Shown here: positions 45,151-56,913 of the stretch, in pieces | Numbering within the stretch: position 1 is the stretch's first letter | How the letters are laid out: each line of letters opens with the position of its first letter | From: Gadus chalcogrammus | Lineage: Eukaryota > Chordata > Actinopteri > Gadiformes > Gadidae | Length of the DNA stretch: 64,000 nucleotides | Direction of reading: 5' to 3' | NCBI RefSeq assembly: GCF_026213295.1 | Contig: NC_079418.1 | Coordinates: forward strand, 7,132,780-7,196,779 | Program-made: the position numbers and the translations under genes | Notes under the pieces: model-generated | What the model saw: the letters and a program-made list of their open reading frames with translations, nothing else | Told to the model about the DNA's origin: nothing | Database searches by the model: none

Positions 45151-47482
45151 ATGAAAAGGCACAAAACCATTTTTGAATATTTCAAAGGAAAACAAATAAA
45201 AAGCGCAGCATCATCTGATGGGACAGCTATACCCCAACCTTCAACTGTGGACCACGACCACCAACCAAGCAACAGAGAGGAATGTTCTTCAAGTTCAACT
45301 CCAACTACGCTAACCGAACAAAACCTAGCTGAGGCTAGCCATGGGAACTGCTCAAGTGAGTGCTGCAGGGATCTTACAACGTCTCTTCAACCAAGCAATC
45401 CCGATGTGCTAAAAAGAACCAAGAGGGTGCAAGGGACAGGTTCTTCACAACGCACACGATCCTTGCAATACCAGTGGTTCAAGGATTTTGCTTGGCTGAC
45501 TCTATGTGAGACCAGAGGGAAACTGTTCTGCACGCAATGTCGCTGCTGTGCTAAGAAAAACCTAGCGGTGAGTAAGAACGAGCCTGCTTTTGCCGTGAAC
45601 GCTTTCAACAATTGGAAAAATGCTGTAAATACATTCAGGGAGCATACAAACAGCAAGCATCACAAAGACAGTGTTGCTCAATTTCAAATTCTGGTGTCCC
45701 AGCAGCCCAGCGTAGCAGCTCAGTTGGACACACAGTTACAGTCAAACCAGAAGCTTAAGAGAGAAATGCTGCTGAAGCAGCTATCTTCGCTACGTTTTCT
45801 GGCGGGCCAGGGAATTCCAATAGACGGCAACGAGCCCGAGAACAGTAATTTGTACAAGTTGATGCAGCTCCGATCAGAGGACTGTCCGTCAATTAGCAGA
45901 TGGCTCAGTGACAAAAACTACATGTCTCATGACATAGTGAATGAAATGATTCACCTGATTTCACTTGATGTTTTACGAAAAGTGCTGTCACCTATTCGGG
46001 ATGGACATTATGCTATCCTCGCAGATGAATCCAGAGACATATCCAACAAAGAACAGCTTGTCACAGTGCTTCGATGGGTTGACGATGCGTACACAGTTCG
46101 TGAGGATTTCATTGGGCTTTTCGATTTACCCAAGACAGATGCGCAGACCATCTTTAATGTCCTGAACGACATTCTGACCAGATGCAATGTGTCACCGGGT
46201 TTATGCAGAGGGCAGGCTTACGATGGTGCTGCTAATATGGCCGGCCATCTGAGGGGAGTTTCTGCTAGATTTAAACAGCAAAATCCTGCAGCAATATTTG
46301 TGCACTGTTTGGCGCACTGTTTAAACCTCTGCCTTCAAGATGCTGCAAAGAAATGCAAAATGATTCGAGATGCACTAGACATTGTGCATGATGTGGCACA
46401 GCTAATTAAGCAGTCCCCCAAACGAAACAACGCATTCCAGTCACTAAAGGCCGAGCTGAAACCAGAAACACAGAACCTTCGCACGCTCTGTCCTACGAGA
46501 TGGACGGTGAGAAGCAGGGCTCTGAAGTCAGTCATAGACAACTACTCTGTACTTACCACTGCGATGGAGGAGTTTTCGGAAGAATCACACGATGAACCTG
46601 GTCGAAAAGCTGCAGGCATTTTGGCTGTGCTTGAAAAATTCAGCACCTACTTCGGTCTTCGGCACTTGATTTTTTCCCCAACTGAGCAGTTGTCCAAGAC
46701 TTTGCAAAATACCAACATAATGCTGCAAGATGCGCAAAGCGCAGTCACTGTGACACGGGCTTTCATCCAAAGGCAACGATCGGACAAGGAATTTGACAGC
46801 TTCTTCAAGTCAGTTAGTGAGGAATCTACCGATCTGACTGAGCGCCCCCCAGCTACCCAGGCAACCAAGACTGCCCAAAAAGTTTGGAGGTGATACACAG
46901 CACCTGTTTGATGGTGCATCACAATACTTCAGGAAGCAGTATTTTGAAGTGTTGGACATCATTGACAATGAGCTGGATAGGCGCTTCGACCAGCGTGATT
47001 TCGGAGTAGTGGTTGACATTGAGAGGCTACTAGTGACAGCTGGGAACGGGGATGAGGTGACACTCCCATCATCCATTACGTCTCTATACAAAGTTTTTGA
47101 CTTTGATCAACTCTCCGCACAGTTGCGCATGTTGCCAGACACGATTAAGACATCTGCACTTCAAAATGACAAACTGTCAGTGAGAGTAATAAGCAATGCA
47201 ATGAATGCTGTTCCTGTCGCAAAAGACCTGCTGCCCGAAGTACACAAACTTCTGAAACTTTTTTTCACCATCCCAGTCAGTACGGCATCGGCAGAGCGTT
47301 CGTTTTCTACACTTCGTCGACTGAAATCATACCTCCGATCCACAATGACACAAAAAAGACTGAATGACTTGATGAACTGCCATATTCACCGTGACATTCT
47401 GGAGGACATCGACATGACAGCCATCGCTAAGGAGTTCGTGCAGGCCAATGACAGACGCAGGCAGGCCTTTGGGAAGTTTTAA
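45151..47482 (+). pseudogene. hAT-5 transposase, ZMYM1-like (TTF zinc finger + DUF4371), one frameshift
   Basis: The ATG at 45151 (MKRHKTIFEYFKGK) fits the family start. A TTF-type finger follows (QWFKDFAWL..LFCTQC..F..H..SKHHKDS, about residues 105-180). The DUF4371/RNase H-like core has YAILADESRDIS (Asp) and GQAYDGAANM (Asp). The C-terminal dimerisation block has IPVSTASAERSFSTLRRLKSYLR (Glu). The only break is one extra C in the C6 run near 46,845, which ends the first frame at 46893. The protein resumes in the next frame from about 46,860 to TAA 47480-47482. The total is about 776 codons with the triad intact. Terminal repeats were not located. Confidence 0.9.
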
Positions 47483-47844
47483 GGGTAGGTCAATGGTTTT
47501 ATTAGCACCGCCGTGTGCACTCTTCTTTGTTCAATGTTTTTATACTGCATTGTACTGATACAAGTGAGTTTATGTTGAGTTAACATCTTACTGTGGTGCT
47601 TTTGTTGTGTATTGTTGGCTGATTGAGCATTTTATTCTGCACAGTTATGTGCTGGCATGTTGTGGGCTTAAGTCATGACCATAATTGATTCATCTATGTA
47701 GGCTAGCCTTCTGTGCTGTGTTGACTGTTTTGGCAATTTGTATATTTGTAATATTTTGGACTTGGGTTATTAGTGTTGTTGGCTGTTTGGACATTTAAAA
47801 TAAAATCATCCTGGCAAAGTGTGCATCCGCATCCGCATTCTCAA

Positions 47845-47887
<43 letters not shown>

Positions 47888-48110
47888 TAGTACTGGTACA
47901 AGCAAGCAGTTTCAGTTGCGTTACCACAGACCACCGAGGTACCTTTCTCGTGCATTTTATTCTGCGCTGTTCTGTGCTGGCTGACGTGACTGATGGCATT
48001 ACGTGCGTGTCCTCGTATACCGTGCATAGCCTTGGCTATGGATAATGTCGGACCTAAAATGTTGGTGACCCCCTCTTGCGATTGTGGCCCCCCCTTGTTC
48101 AAACACGTTC
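47483..48110. other. 3' flank of hAT-5 with CT microsatellite
   Basis: There is no gene. AT-rich 3' sequence is followed by a (CT)n run at about 47846-47886. The stretch near 48,050-48,115 (GTGGCCCCCCC, CGTTCCGCGGTCTATGG) may be the far end of hAT-5. LINE coding sequence begins at about 48,117. Confidence 0.5.
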
Positions 48111-48632
48111 CGCGGTCTATGGTTTAAGGTTCTGATCAAAGTGAAGGGAGGTGTTGGGTTTTCTGCTGCTAGTCCCCTTAAATTGACTGATGAATTAAAA
48201 AAAGAGATAGGTGATGTAATGCATGCCTCTATTCTGCAAAATGGGATGATTTCTACCATCTGCAAGTCTGCAAGGCAACAAGACAAGGTGCTTAATATAA
48301 AAAATGTGCTGGGTAAGGGAGTGGAGGTGTTCAAGCCACGGATTAGTACAGGGGTTAAAGGAGTTGTGTATGATGTGTCCTTGGAAGTGTCTGAGCAAGA
48401 GTTGTTATCTTGTCTGAAAGGGGCTAATGTCATAGCTGCAAAGCGCATGGGGAAGGGTGAGAATGGAAGAGGGACTGCTCCTGTCCTTCTTACCTTTAAA
48501 GATGATGTGGTTCCCAAGAGAGTCATGTTGGGATACATGAGTTACCCAGTGAGAGAGTATGAAAGACCTCTGAGATGTGCCAGAGATATGGCCATGTGGC
48601 AGCTGTGTGTAGAGGAAAGCAAAGGTGTAGAC

Positions 48633-48747
48633 CAGGGGTGGGGAACCTTTTTGTCATCAAGGGCCGGATACATTTTTGTAACTTGTTTGGAGGGCCGCAC
48701 TTTTTTTCGGCCTATAAAAATAGCTCATGTCAAACAAAATTGTTTAA

Positions 48748-48813
<66 letters not shown>

Positions 48814-49377
48814 GGCCTATGTTTAAATGTATATATTTTAAAGCTTATCTCCCTGTGCAACGACATACTGCTTTCTGATTGGCTAATGGGGTGTCCATTA
48901 AGTCCATGGAACAGTATACCTTTGACGTAATCCCAGTAGAAAAGTTAAATCAGGTATCATATCAATGCTCTTGAATAGTTACTTACCATTAACAACCAGT
49001 AGGCCTATCACTAGAATTAATCAGGTTATTATGCCTTTTATTTTCCTTAATGTAAAGGCATTTCTTAATATTAATAAAAACACATTTTGTGGATTTTGTA
49101 AACGGGAGTTAGCGGGAGACTTCTTCGCCACGCTGTGTCCATTAAGTCTGTAGAATTGTAGGTTACACCTCGACGGTCGTTATCCCTTAATTAGGACTTC
49201 TCCCATCAAACAACAAAAGCGAACACACACTGAAATAATAATAAAATGAATAGCCTAACAATAAACAAAAAAAAAAAAATAATAATAATAATTTTTGCCT
49301 TTCCTTGCCTCCGCGGTCCGGACGAAAGGCTTTGGCGGGCCGTATACGGCCCGGGGGCCGTACGTTCCCCACCCCTG
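48633..49377. mobile_element. hAT MITE in LINE ORF1, 745 bp
   Basis: Ends CAGGGGTGGGGAACC and GTTCCCCACCCCTG, with a perfect 8-bp duplication GTGTAGAC (48625-48632 and 49378-49385). GGGCCGGATAC and CGTATACGGCCC blocks lie near each end. It carries a pure (AT)n tract and AAT repeats. It is non-coding. Confidence 0.95.
48751..48809. repeat. (AT)n microsatellite
   Basis: About 59 bp of uninterrupted AT/TA dinucleotides inside the hAT MITE. It is likely to be unstable and to form hairpins. Confidence 0.95.
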
Positions 49378-49934
49378 GTGTAGACGATGTAGCACGGATC
49401 ATGATGGAAAAGAGTGCAAGGAACCTGTGAAGTGTTGTAACTGTGGGGGTGATCACCTGGCTTCCTTCAGGGGGTGTCAAAACTATGTGATAGCAGAAAA
49501 TGTTGAAGAATAAAGAATGAAAACAAAATATCTTATGCAGAGGCAGCCAGAAGGGTGGAGGAGAGCAGGGTGGGCAGTCAAAGTCAAAGTACGGCTGTCG
49601 CAAGAGATGTTGCAAAGGGGCATGCTATAGCTGTAAATGATGATTCAGTTTTGATAAGCAAGAAAGGGCTACTGGCATTCATGGTTGAAGCAATGTGGAG
49701 GGTTAAATTGGTGGCAAAGAAAAAATCAGATGTGGCGCGAGAAATTGCTTCTGCTGCAGAAAGGCTGCTAGGTTTCAAGGGAATAAATCCTAAGGAAATA
49801 TGGGAGTTTACCTACTTTCAGGAGAGTGAAGATCAAAGGTCAAATGGAGGTCAACATCCAAGCTTGGATGATAATGAGGAAGAGGAAATGGAAAGTACGT
49901 ATGGGGATTCTGATGGGGATTAGTGTCCTTTGTG

Positions 49935-51072
49935 TTATGTTTTATTTAATGCAGTGGAATGCCAGGAGTCTGGTTGCAAATGGGCAAGAGTTTAAACAAA
50001 TGTTGGATGGGGAAAAGCCAGAATTAATTTGCATTGAGGAGACTTGGTTGAAACCAAGACTGGATTTTAGAATTCCGGGATATAAGTGTGAAAGGAGGGA
50101 TCGAGATAGTACGGCAGGAGGGGGGTGTGCAACTTTTATTAAGAATGTAGTTCAATATAGAAGAATGGAGATGGATACAGTGTTGGAATGTGTTGTCACA
50201 GAAGTGTGGACTGACCGGGGAAAATCTCCATTGTTAATTTGTATAACCCCTGCATCAAGTTGGAGGAGATTCATTTTCAGGAAATTTTGGATAGGATTAG
50301 TGAACCAATGGTGTGGGTTGGGGATTGTAATGCACATAATGAGCTGTGGGGAAGCAAGAAGAGAAATAGGAATGGGAAAATTGTAGAAGAGTTTATAGAC
50401 AAAAACCAGCTAGTTGTGTTAAATGATGGTTGACCTACATGGTTCAGAATAAGTCGGACAGGGTTTTCCTCCATAGATATTACAATTGCTTCAGCAGCGT
50501 TGGCATTAATTACCGGTAGTAGGTGGGAGCCTATGGATCTGTATACAATGGGAAGCGATCATATACCAATAATTTGCAAATTTGGTAGATGTTTAATTGA
50601 GGAACCAGTCAATCTGTCCTTGAGGCTTAATTATAAAAGTGCTAATTGGATCAAGTTTGAGGAGGAAGTAAATATGGGTTTATCATTAATAAGTAGTGAG
50701 AAAGGGGTAGATGAGTGGAATAATTCTTTAACTAAGGTAATCTGGTCAGCTGCAGTACAGAATATTCCTAAAAAAAAAAATCCTATAAGAGGATCAATGG
50801 TTCCATGGTGGAGCGAAGAATGTAATGATGCAGTCCAAGCTAGAAATAGGGCCTATAAAAGGTTGAGGAAACATCTATTAGAGAGCTATGCTATTGAGTA
50901 TAAGAGACGTAGAGCTAAGGCTAGACGTGTCATCAAGGAGGCAAAGAAGCAAAGTTCGAGACTTTTTTGTTGTAAATTAGGACCGGATACGCCCATAAAA
51001 AAGATTTGGAGTCTTGTTCATAGAATGACGGGGGTTTTTTCAGCAGATATCAGTCCCGGTCCTTCACTGTGA
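49935..51072 (+). pseudogene. LINE ORF2 endonuclease domain (I/Nimb-like)
   Basis: AP-endonuclease motifs: QWNARSL, ICIEETWL, then after a frameshift near 50,240 WVGDCNAHNELWGS, and MGSDHIPIIC (the SDH motif). An in-frame TGA at 50431-50433 interrupts the second part. This domain nicks the target for target-primed reverse transcription. It is read in two frames, so it is inactive. Confidence 0.85.
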
Positions 51073-51255
51073 TGGAATTGTAGCTATTAATAACAAAGAA
51101 AAAGCAAATATGTTAGTTATGCAATTCCATAAAGTACATAGTTCTAAAAATGTAACTGATGTAAACAGAAGTAGGCGATGTGAAATATGGGGAAAACACA
51201 TGAATAAATTGATATAAAACTGCAAATTAACTATGATAATTATGATGATGTCAAT

Positions 51256-52730
51256 ATGTTTTTCTCACTAGGAGAGTTACAAAAAGCAATCGATCAGGGA
51301 AAAGATACCTCTCCAGGTAGGGATGGATTGGGATATCAATTATTTAAACAGTCCGGGGACCTTATGGGGGAGGAAATGCTTGCCCTAATTAATAATGTGT
51401 GGGAGGGTGGGTGTCTGCCTAAAGAATGGAAACATGCTGTAATTATTCCAATTGTAAAACCTGGAAAGCAAGCGGATAGCCCTAGTTCCTATAGACCAAT
51501 TGCCTTGACTTCTGTCTTGTGCAAAATAATGGAACGTATGATAACGGATAGACTTGTGGATAAGCTGGAGAAAGGTGGGTTTTTTGTGACTCATCAGAGT
51601 GGATTTAGGCAGGGAAGGTCGACAATGGATGCTGTTTTAAGTTTAGATATGGACATAAAGAAAGCTATGGCAAATAAGGAAGCAGTAGTAGCTGTCTTTC
51701 TCGATATTGAAAAAGCATATGACATGCTATGGAAGGGAGGGTTTCAAATTGCACTATATGATGCTGGAATCAGAGGGAGAATGTTATCTGGATCAAGAAT
51801 TTTTTATAGAACCGGTCAATTCAAGTGAGGATTGTAAGTGAACTATCAGATGAGTTTGAGGTGGAGAATGGAACCCCTCAAGGAAGCGTGATAAGTCTGG
51901 TTCTTTTTAATATAATAGTGAATGGCATGTTTAGTAGAGTGGGGAGAGGATTTGGTTTCTCATTATTCGCAGATGATGGGGCTATCTGGAAGCGAGGGAG
52001 GAACCTCCCCTATCTGTTTAATCAAATTCAAGGTGCTTTGGAGAAAGTGAGTGGGCCAATGACTGGGGTTTTAAAATTTCTACAGAAAAAACTAAGTGTA
52101 TGGTGTTTGGAAATAAGAAAAAGATGCCATCACAGACAATTAAATTGTACAACAACAATCTTGAGAAAGTCAAGTATTTTAAGTTTCTAGGAATGTGGTT
52201 GGATGAAAGAATGACAGGGAAAAAGCATATTGAGATGGTAGCTTTGAAGTGTGGGAAAATAAATAATGTCCTTAGGTGTGTGGCTGGTTCAGACTGGGGG
52301 GCTGATAGAGGAATCAATGGTGATGATTTACAGAGCAATGATAAGATCAGCAATTGATTATGGATGCATGGTTTATGGATCAGCAGCTCTTTCAGTGTTA
52401 AACAAATTAGACATAGTTCAAGCAAAAGCCTTAAGAGTGTGCTGTGGAGCATTCTGTACAACTCCAATAGCAGCATTACTAATAGAAATGGGTGAGATGC
52501 CGCTAGTATTAAGAAGATATAAACTTGGCTTGAAATATCTAATGAAGCTCAAAGGACAAAGGGAAGTGTTAGCAACAAAAGACCTACTGAGTGATCATTG
52601 GGAGTTTATGGGAATAAGAAAAACTAAAACTAACTTTGCAGAAAATCTTAATCTGTGGCACAGGAAATTGGTATTAGGGATGTTAGTGTTTGTTCTCCAG
52701 TGTGTCGCTCAGTTGCTCCGTCATGGCTGA
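51256..52730 (+). pseudogene. LINE ORF2 reverse transcriptase (I/Nimb-like)
   Basis: DTSPGRDGLGYQLFK, SYRPIALTSVLCKIMERM, GFRQGRSTMDAV, VVAVFLDIEKAYD, NGTPQGSVIS and catalytic LFADDGAIW (about 51963-51986) follow in order. A frameshift at about 51,826 separates fingers and palm, and others near 52,060 and 52,290 split the thumb (KTKCMVFGNKK, DYGCMVYGSA). Confidence 0.88.
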
Positions 52731-52835
52731 TCCCAGATCCCAGTGTTGACCTAAAGTTTATGAGTATAAGTAAATCAAAGATGCCAGAGGGTGTGGCATA
52801 GATAGAAGTCTGGCAGCAACAAGTATGGGGAGACC

Positions 52836-53281
52836 ATCTACTCATTTACACTGATGGGTCAAAGGAGCATGAGAGTGGTAAAGTAGCAGTGGGTATTAGC
52901 ATTCCTGAAATCGGGTACAGAATAGGGTATAGAATCTCAGATCATATGTCAGTATTCACAGCAGAGATGGTGGCAGTCTTATGGGCCTTAAGATGGGTGG
53001 AGGATAATAAACAGGGGTATTCAATAATATGTAGTGATTCAGCTGCAGCTTTAATTTCAATAAAAGAAGGAAAATCCAAGTCCAGACCGGATTTAATTGT
53101 GGAAATACTACAGTCTGTGTTCAGAATATACAAGGCGGGGAGGGTGGGGTTTCTCTGGGTGCCGGCTCATGTGGGTGTGAAAGGGAACGAGGAGGCGGAT
53201 GAGGAGGCAAAGAAGGCCGTGAAGGAGGAAACAGTGCAAATTAATTTGCAATATGGGCACCCGAGTACATGGAAAAAATAA
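52836..53281 (+). pseudogene. LINE-encoded RNase H domain
   Basis: LLIYTDGSKEH (first Asp), FTAEMVAVLWAL (Glu), ICSDSAAALISI (Asp) and VPAHVGVKGNEEADEEAK (His/Asp) make a complete type I RNase H active site. An upstream stop at about 52,798 separates it from RT. A Cys-rich tail (CECGERETVKHV) follows in another frame near 53,490. Confidence 0.85.
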
Positions 53282-53650
53282 ACAGGGCTCTAAAAGAAAG
53301 GTGGCAAAAATCTTGGGAGAAGGAAAGGAAGGGAAGGGCGTACTTTTCAATACAGGAAAATGTAAATAAAGATACTCACTTTTAGGTGCATAAGAAAAGA
53401 TGATGTAGCAATCACAAGACTGAGGCTTGGACACTGTGGGCTGAGGAGTGGGCTGGCTCTGATTGGCAAACACCCCAGATGGCAGGTGTGAGTGTGGAGA
53501 AAGAGAGACTGTAAAACATGTACTTCTCTAGTGTGGGCGCTATTCCAGGCAAAGGAGGACTCTGTACCGGAGGCTTGGATCAGCTGGGGAATCAGTTTTT
53601 AATATGCGCACCCTTTTAAATCTAGAGAAGTTAAGAAAGGTGGTGTAGTA

Positions 53651-53965
53651 GTCATGATATCTAATTCTAAGCTTAATTTAAAGCCAAAGAATAGATATAT
53701 TTTCAGATCCTTTGAGGTGCTAGCGCTCTGCACCTCAGCTCCCCGAGAAGCGAAACGAGTTCCAGACTCTTTCGTTTTAGCTGTAGTATACCGTCCCCCA
53801 GGACCGTATTCAGTTTTTGTTGATGAGGTTTTCTGACTTTGCAGCTGATCTGGCTACATACTCAGACAATATTTTGCTTATTGGGGATTTCAACATTCAT
53901 GTGAACAACCCGTCTGATGCCCTCGCAAGGGCTTTTCTGTCCATTACAGATACGCTTGTCCACCC
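53651..53965 (+). pseudogene. L2-type endonuclease fragment
   Basis: FVLAVVYRPPGPYSVFVDE, then after a frameshift FSDFAADLATYSDNILLIGDFNIHVNN, are conserved endonuclease blocks of L2/CR1 LINEs. It is a short remnant with no RT nearby, distinct from the L2 at 37165-43466. Confidence 0.8.
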
Positions 53966-54444
53966 CCAGTGGATGTCTAATGGAACTACAACCAAGATCG
54001 GTACAATGGGGCGTATAGGAAGTGCCAAGGCTCTTTGTAGACGGGCTCTGTGCATACCCAATCGAATTCCACACACTTTTGCGTCACCGTATGCACGCAG
54101 ATTTCCTCCCGAAAACGCTCGTCTAAACGCGGAATAAAAAGTTCCCTTTGCGTCTTCTGTTCAGACCGTCATCGTGTAAACGTAGCCTCATTATCGGATA
54201 AAGAAACGAATATGACTTCAAGAAGACTTTTAAAATGCATGTAAACACCTTTACCCGATCTACTTCGGACCGAAATCGGTATATGGTTTCGGATAAGAAC
54301 ACCTAGATAACTCGATCATAGTCCGGTTTCTACCAGCATGTAAAGCCGCGTCGGATTTCGCGTTCTGCGCATGCTCGAGATCTTGCGGCCGGGGACATGA
54401 GCCGGAAGTGGAAGGAGACAGTAGTCGTGTTGTCATGGACCAAT
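53966..54444. other. Non-coding, MITE-like stretch
   Basis: No gene is seen. It contains GTAAACGTAGCC and CGGATAAGAAC-type blocks common in fish MITEs, but I could not pair termini. Confidence 0.35.
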
Positions 54445-54803
54445 GCCGTGTTCCAATATCCATACTATCCGTACTTACTAGCCTAAGTTTGAGTACGTAG
54501 GGCGTTCCGATTCAGATCGGGCGAAAATATGTTGTACTCAAAACGGTCAAATCGCGAAGTGTGTGGGGATGTAAACTTTTTGTACTCAACGGCAACCATC
54601 TTAGCTATGTAGTGGAAGAGGGCAGGGCCAGGCTGAGCCAACGGGATGTTTATTGCGGGGGAGGAACCGTGGCGGCAGTCGTGATCGTAATTTCCGGTTA
54701 GTGCACCACGGAGTATTTGATTTGGAACAACACTGACTTAGTGAGTGCAGATAGTGTACTTCGTTTAAGTGTACTGATGGAAGTATGGATATTGGAACAC
54801 GGC
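54445..54803. mobile_element. MITE, 359 bp, with perfect 21-bp terminal repeats
   Basis: The termini start GCCGTGTTCCAATATCCATA and match exactly over 21 bp. A 3-bp AAT lies on both sides (54442-54444 and 54804-54806). A 3-bp duplication fits PIF/Harbinger, though AAT is not the usual TWA in either orientation. It is non-coding. Confidence 0.85.
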
Positions 54804-56400
54804 AATGGACATATTATAGGCTGTTTCCCAATGTCAAGGAAGCATGCTCAACGGCCGCCTTTTTAAGGACGCTACGTCATAGAACGCCGACAAGCACTGT
54901 TCCAATGTTGAATGAGGACACTCGAAATTCGCGCCATTTTCACGTCCTTTATTTTTGAGAATTCCGAGATTTTTCAAGAATGCATCGCTGGATGTTCACA
55001 CGATGCACGGGATATTAAAAATTTCAGAGGGAAAGCAGTGCACGTCAAATGTAAGTGAAGTTATATTAAAGTTTTCAGAAATATTTTGTGCCGTATTATT
55101 TTTTATAGATTCATCATGTTAATGCAAATAATCAGACATGTGCCACTTTTCAAACGTTTTTGCAACTTAAAGATACGTTGCTATATTTTGCATGGACGTA
55201 GCTGGTGTTAAACACCACTGTCACCAATGTCAATTTACTCCCTCACAAGATTACATTATTTGTGTATACCTTATGTTTATGTTTGTGTTTAATCTTTCTT
55301 TTTAGGGTCAGCCCAGTAAACGGAGGCTTTTGTGCACCTTAGGGTGGCGCAGAAACATTTGTTTACCGGTGGAAGGGATACTGCCACTATCGGTGAGAAG
55401 CTCTTGCGGGATCCAATGCGGTCAAATAAATGCACCACGATCATTTGCAATGTTTTTAATTTGTAATGAACGTACATAATTGTATTTTAGATAATATACT
55501 TCTGTGTTCAAAGCACTGGTAGATTGTAGGGTATATATGAGGGTCATTCCAGAATTGGAGGACAATTTAGAAAAACAGGTAATAAACCATAAATGTATTT
55601 GATTCGTCCAGCTCAGGCATCAAAGGCACACTTTTTATGAGATGTTTTATTTGTTGTGTGCTATGCTTGGCGCAACCCTGTTACGAATACTCAGGAACCT
55701 GAAAAAAGTATATTTTAAAATATTGTTTAATAAATCCTTTACCATTAAGTAGAGAAAGTCACATTCACATTGAATACTCATTTAATTTCAGATAAGACTG
55801 GACTTATATTAATTTAAGCAACTTTTGAAATCTATCTTGCCCAACTTTTCAATAGTCACAGGTTTTTTTTACTAATTTCGGTATTTATTTTCAAATATTT
55901 GCTCAAATACATTATGCATATAATCATTCAAACTATCAAAAGAACAATCGGTTAAACCCTTGTGAGCTGAGAAAATTATTTCAGGGTTGAAATTAGAGTA
56001 ACAGGGTTGCGCAAAGTAACGGTTGAATGGATACATTACTTTTGATTGTACATCATGACATAAATGTGACAAATAAATACTCTGGACCACAGGAATGTTG
56101 TTTAATAATATTTTATATATCGTTTAGATGAAGGATCAACAGGATGATTGGGAATGATCAAAAAAATAAACATGTCAACAAGACCACAAACTGGATCTGA
56201 TCAAATATTCAATGGACAAACATAAAAAAAAAGTAATATTACAGTATGCCGACAACCTGGCATTAAAATGAATGAGCATTTCAAAAATAGTCATGAACTG
56301 ATCAATATTTTAAAAAGCTGGTGTTATAATGTTCAGATTTAATTTTCGCGGCTGGCCAGAGCATCCCATACCTCTCTTGCGATGGCCATGTGGCGTGCGT
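54804..56400. other. AT-rich non-coding stretch up to the assembly gap
   Basis: No convincing gene. CTGTTTCCCAATG near 54,821 looks like another MITE terminus without a found partner. The remainder is AT-rich with stop-dense frames. Confidence 0.45.
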
Positions 56401-56500
56401 NNNNNNNNNNNNNNNNNNNNNNNNNNNNNNNNNNNNNNNNNNNNNNNNNNNNNNNNNNNNNNNNNNNNNNNNNNNNNNNNNNNNNNNNNNNNNNNNNNNN
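56401..56500. other. Assembly gap, 100 N
   Basis: Exactly 100 N, the conventional placeholder for a scaffold join of unknown size. It is flanked on the right by a G-rich run (TGGGGGGGGGGG). Order and distance across the gap are not sequence-proven. Confidence 1.
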
Positions 56501-56659
56501 TGGGGGGGGGGGTTAAAGAGTTTGGACCCCCTTGTCGTTTACAGGTCGTATAACTGTTCAGTGTATGAGGCCCCCGGGGGCCACAAAGTGGGGGGCCGTA
56601 CAGGGGCTCCTGTTAGGGGAGGGGGCTGTCTCATCTGTCAAGGAGCCATGCCTGGGACG

Positions 56660-56660
<1 letters not shown>

Positions 56661-56719
<59 letters not shown>
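56661..56719. repeat. (CT)n microsatellite
   Basis: About 59 bp of CT repeat with a single TG interruption. Confidence 0.95.
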
Positions 56720-56913
56720 TCCACCTGGTTACATGGGTCTTACTGTAGTTTTGGATCATCATCATGTTTCGTCTTCTTCTTTCCTTGTCGGATTGAACAC
56801 ACAAGCTTTCCTCCATTCTGGTTCGTCCATCACTAAAGCCACACTAATGTGTGTGTGTGCGTGTCTGTGTGCGTGTTTGAGTTTGCGTGCATGTCTGTAA
56901 GTGTTAGTGTCGC

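Larger units (their letters stand above)
48117..49513 (+). pseudogene. LINE ORF1 (zinc-knuckle protein), split by a hAT MITE
   Basis: It opens with VLIKVKGGVGFSAASPLKLTDELKKEIGD and an RRM-like middle (VYDVSLEVSEQELLSCLKGA, APVLLTFKDD). Zinc knuckles follow: CQRYGHVAAVC, then after the MITE CSTDHDGKEC and CCNCGGDHLASFRGC. A frameshift near 48,570 precedes the first knuckle. It ends at TAA 49513. Such proteins coat LINE RNA. Confidence 0.82.
48117..53640 (+). mobile_element. RNase H-bearing LINE (I/Nimb-like), decayed
   Basis: Order: ORF1 with zinc knuckles, then ORF2 with apurinic-type endonuclease, RT, RNase H and a Cys-rich tail. Encoded RNase H places it in the I/R1/Nimb side of LINEs; the precise clade is inferred. 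At least six frameshifts or stops are present. A hAT MITE splits ORF1. Confidence 0.85.
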
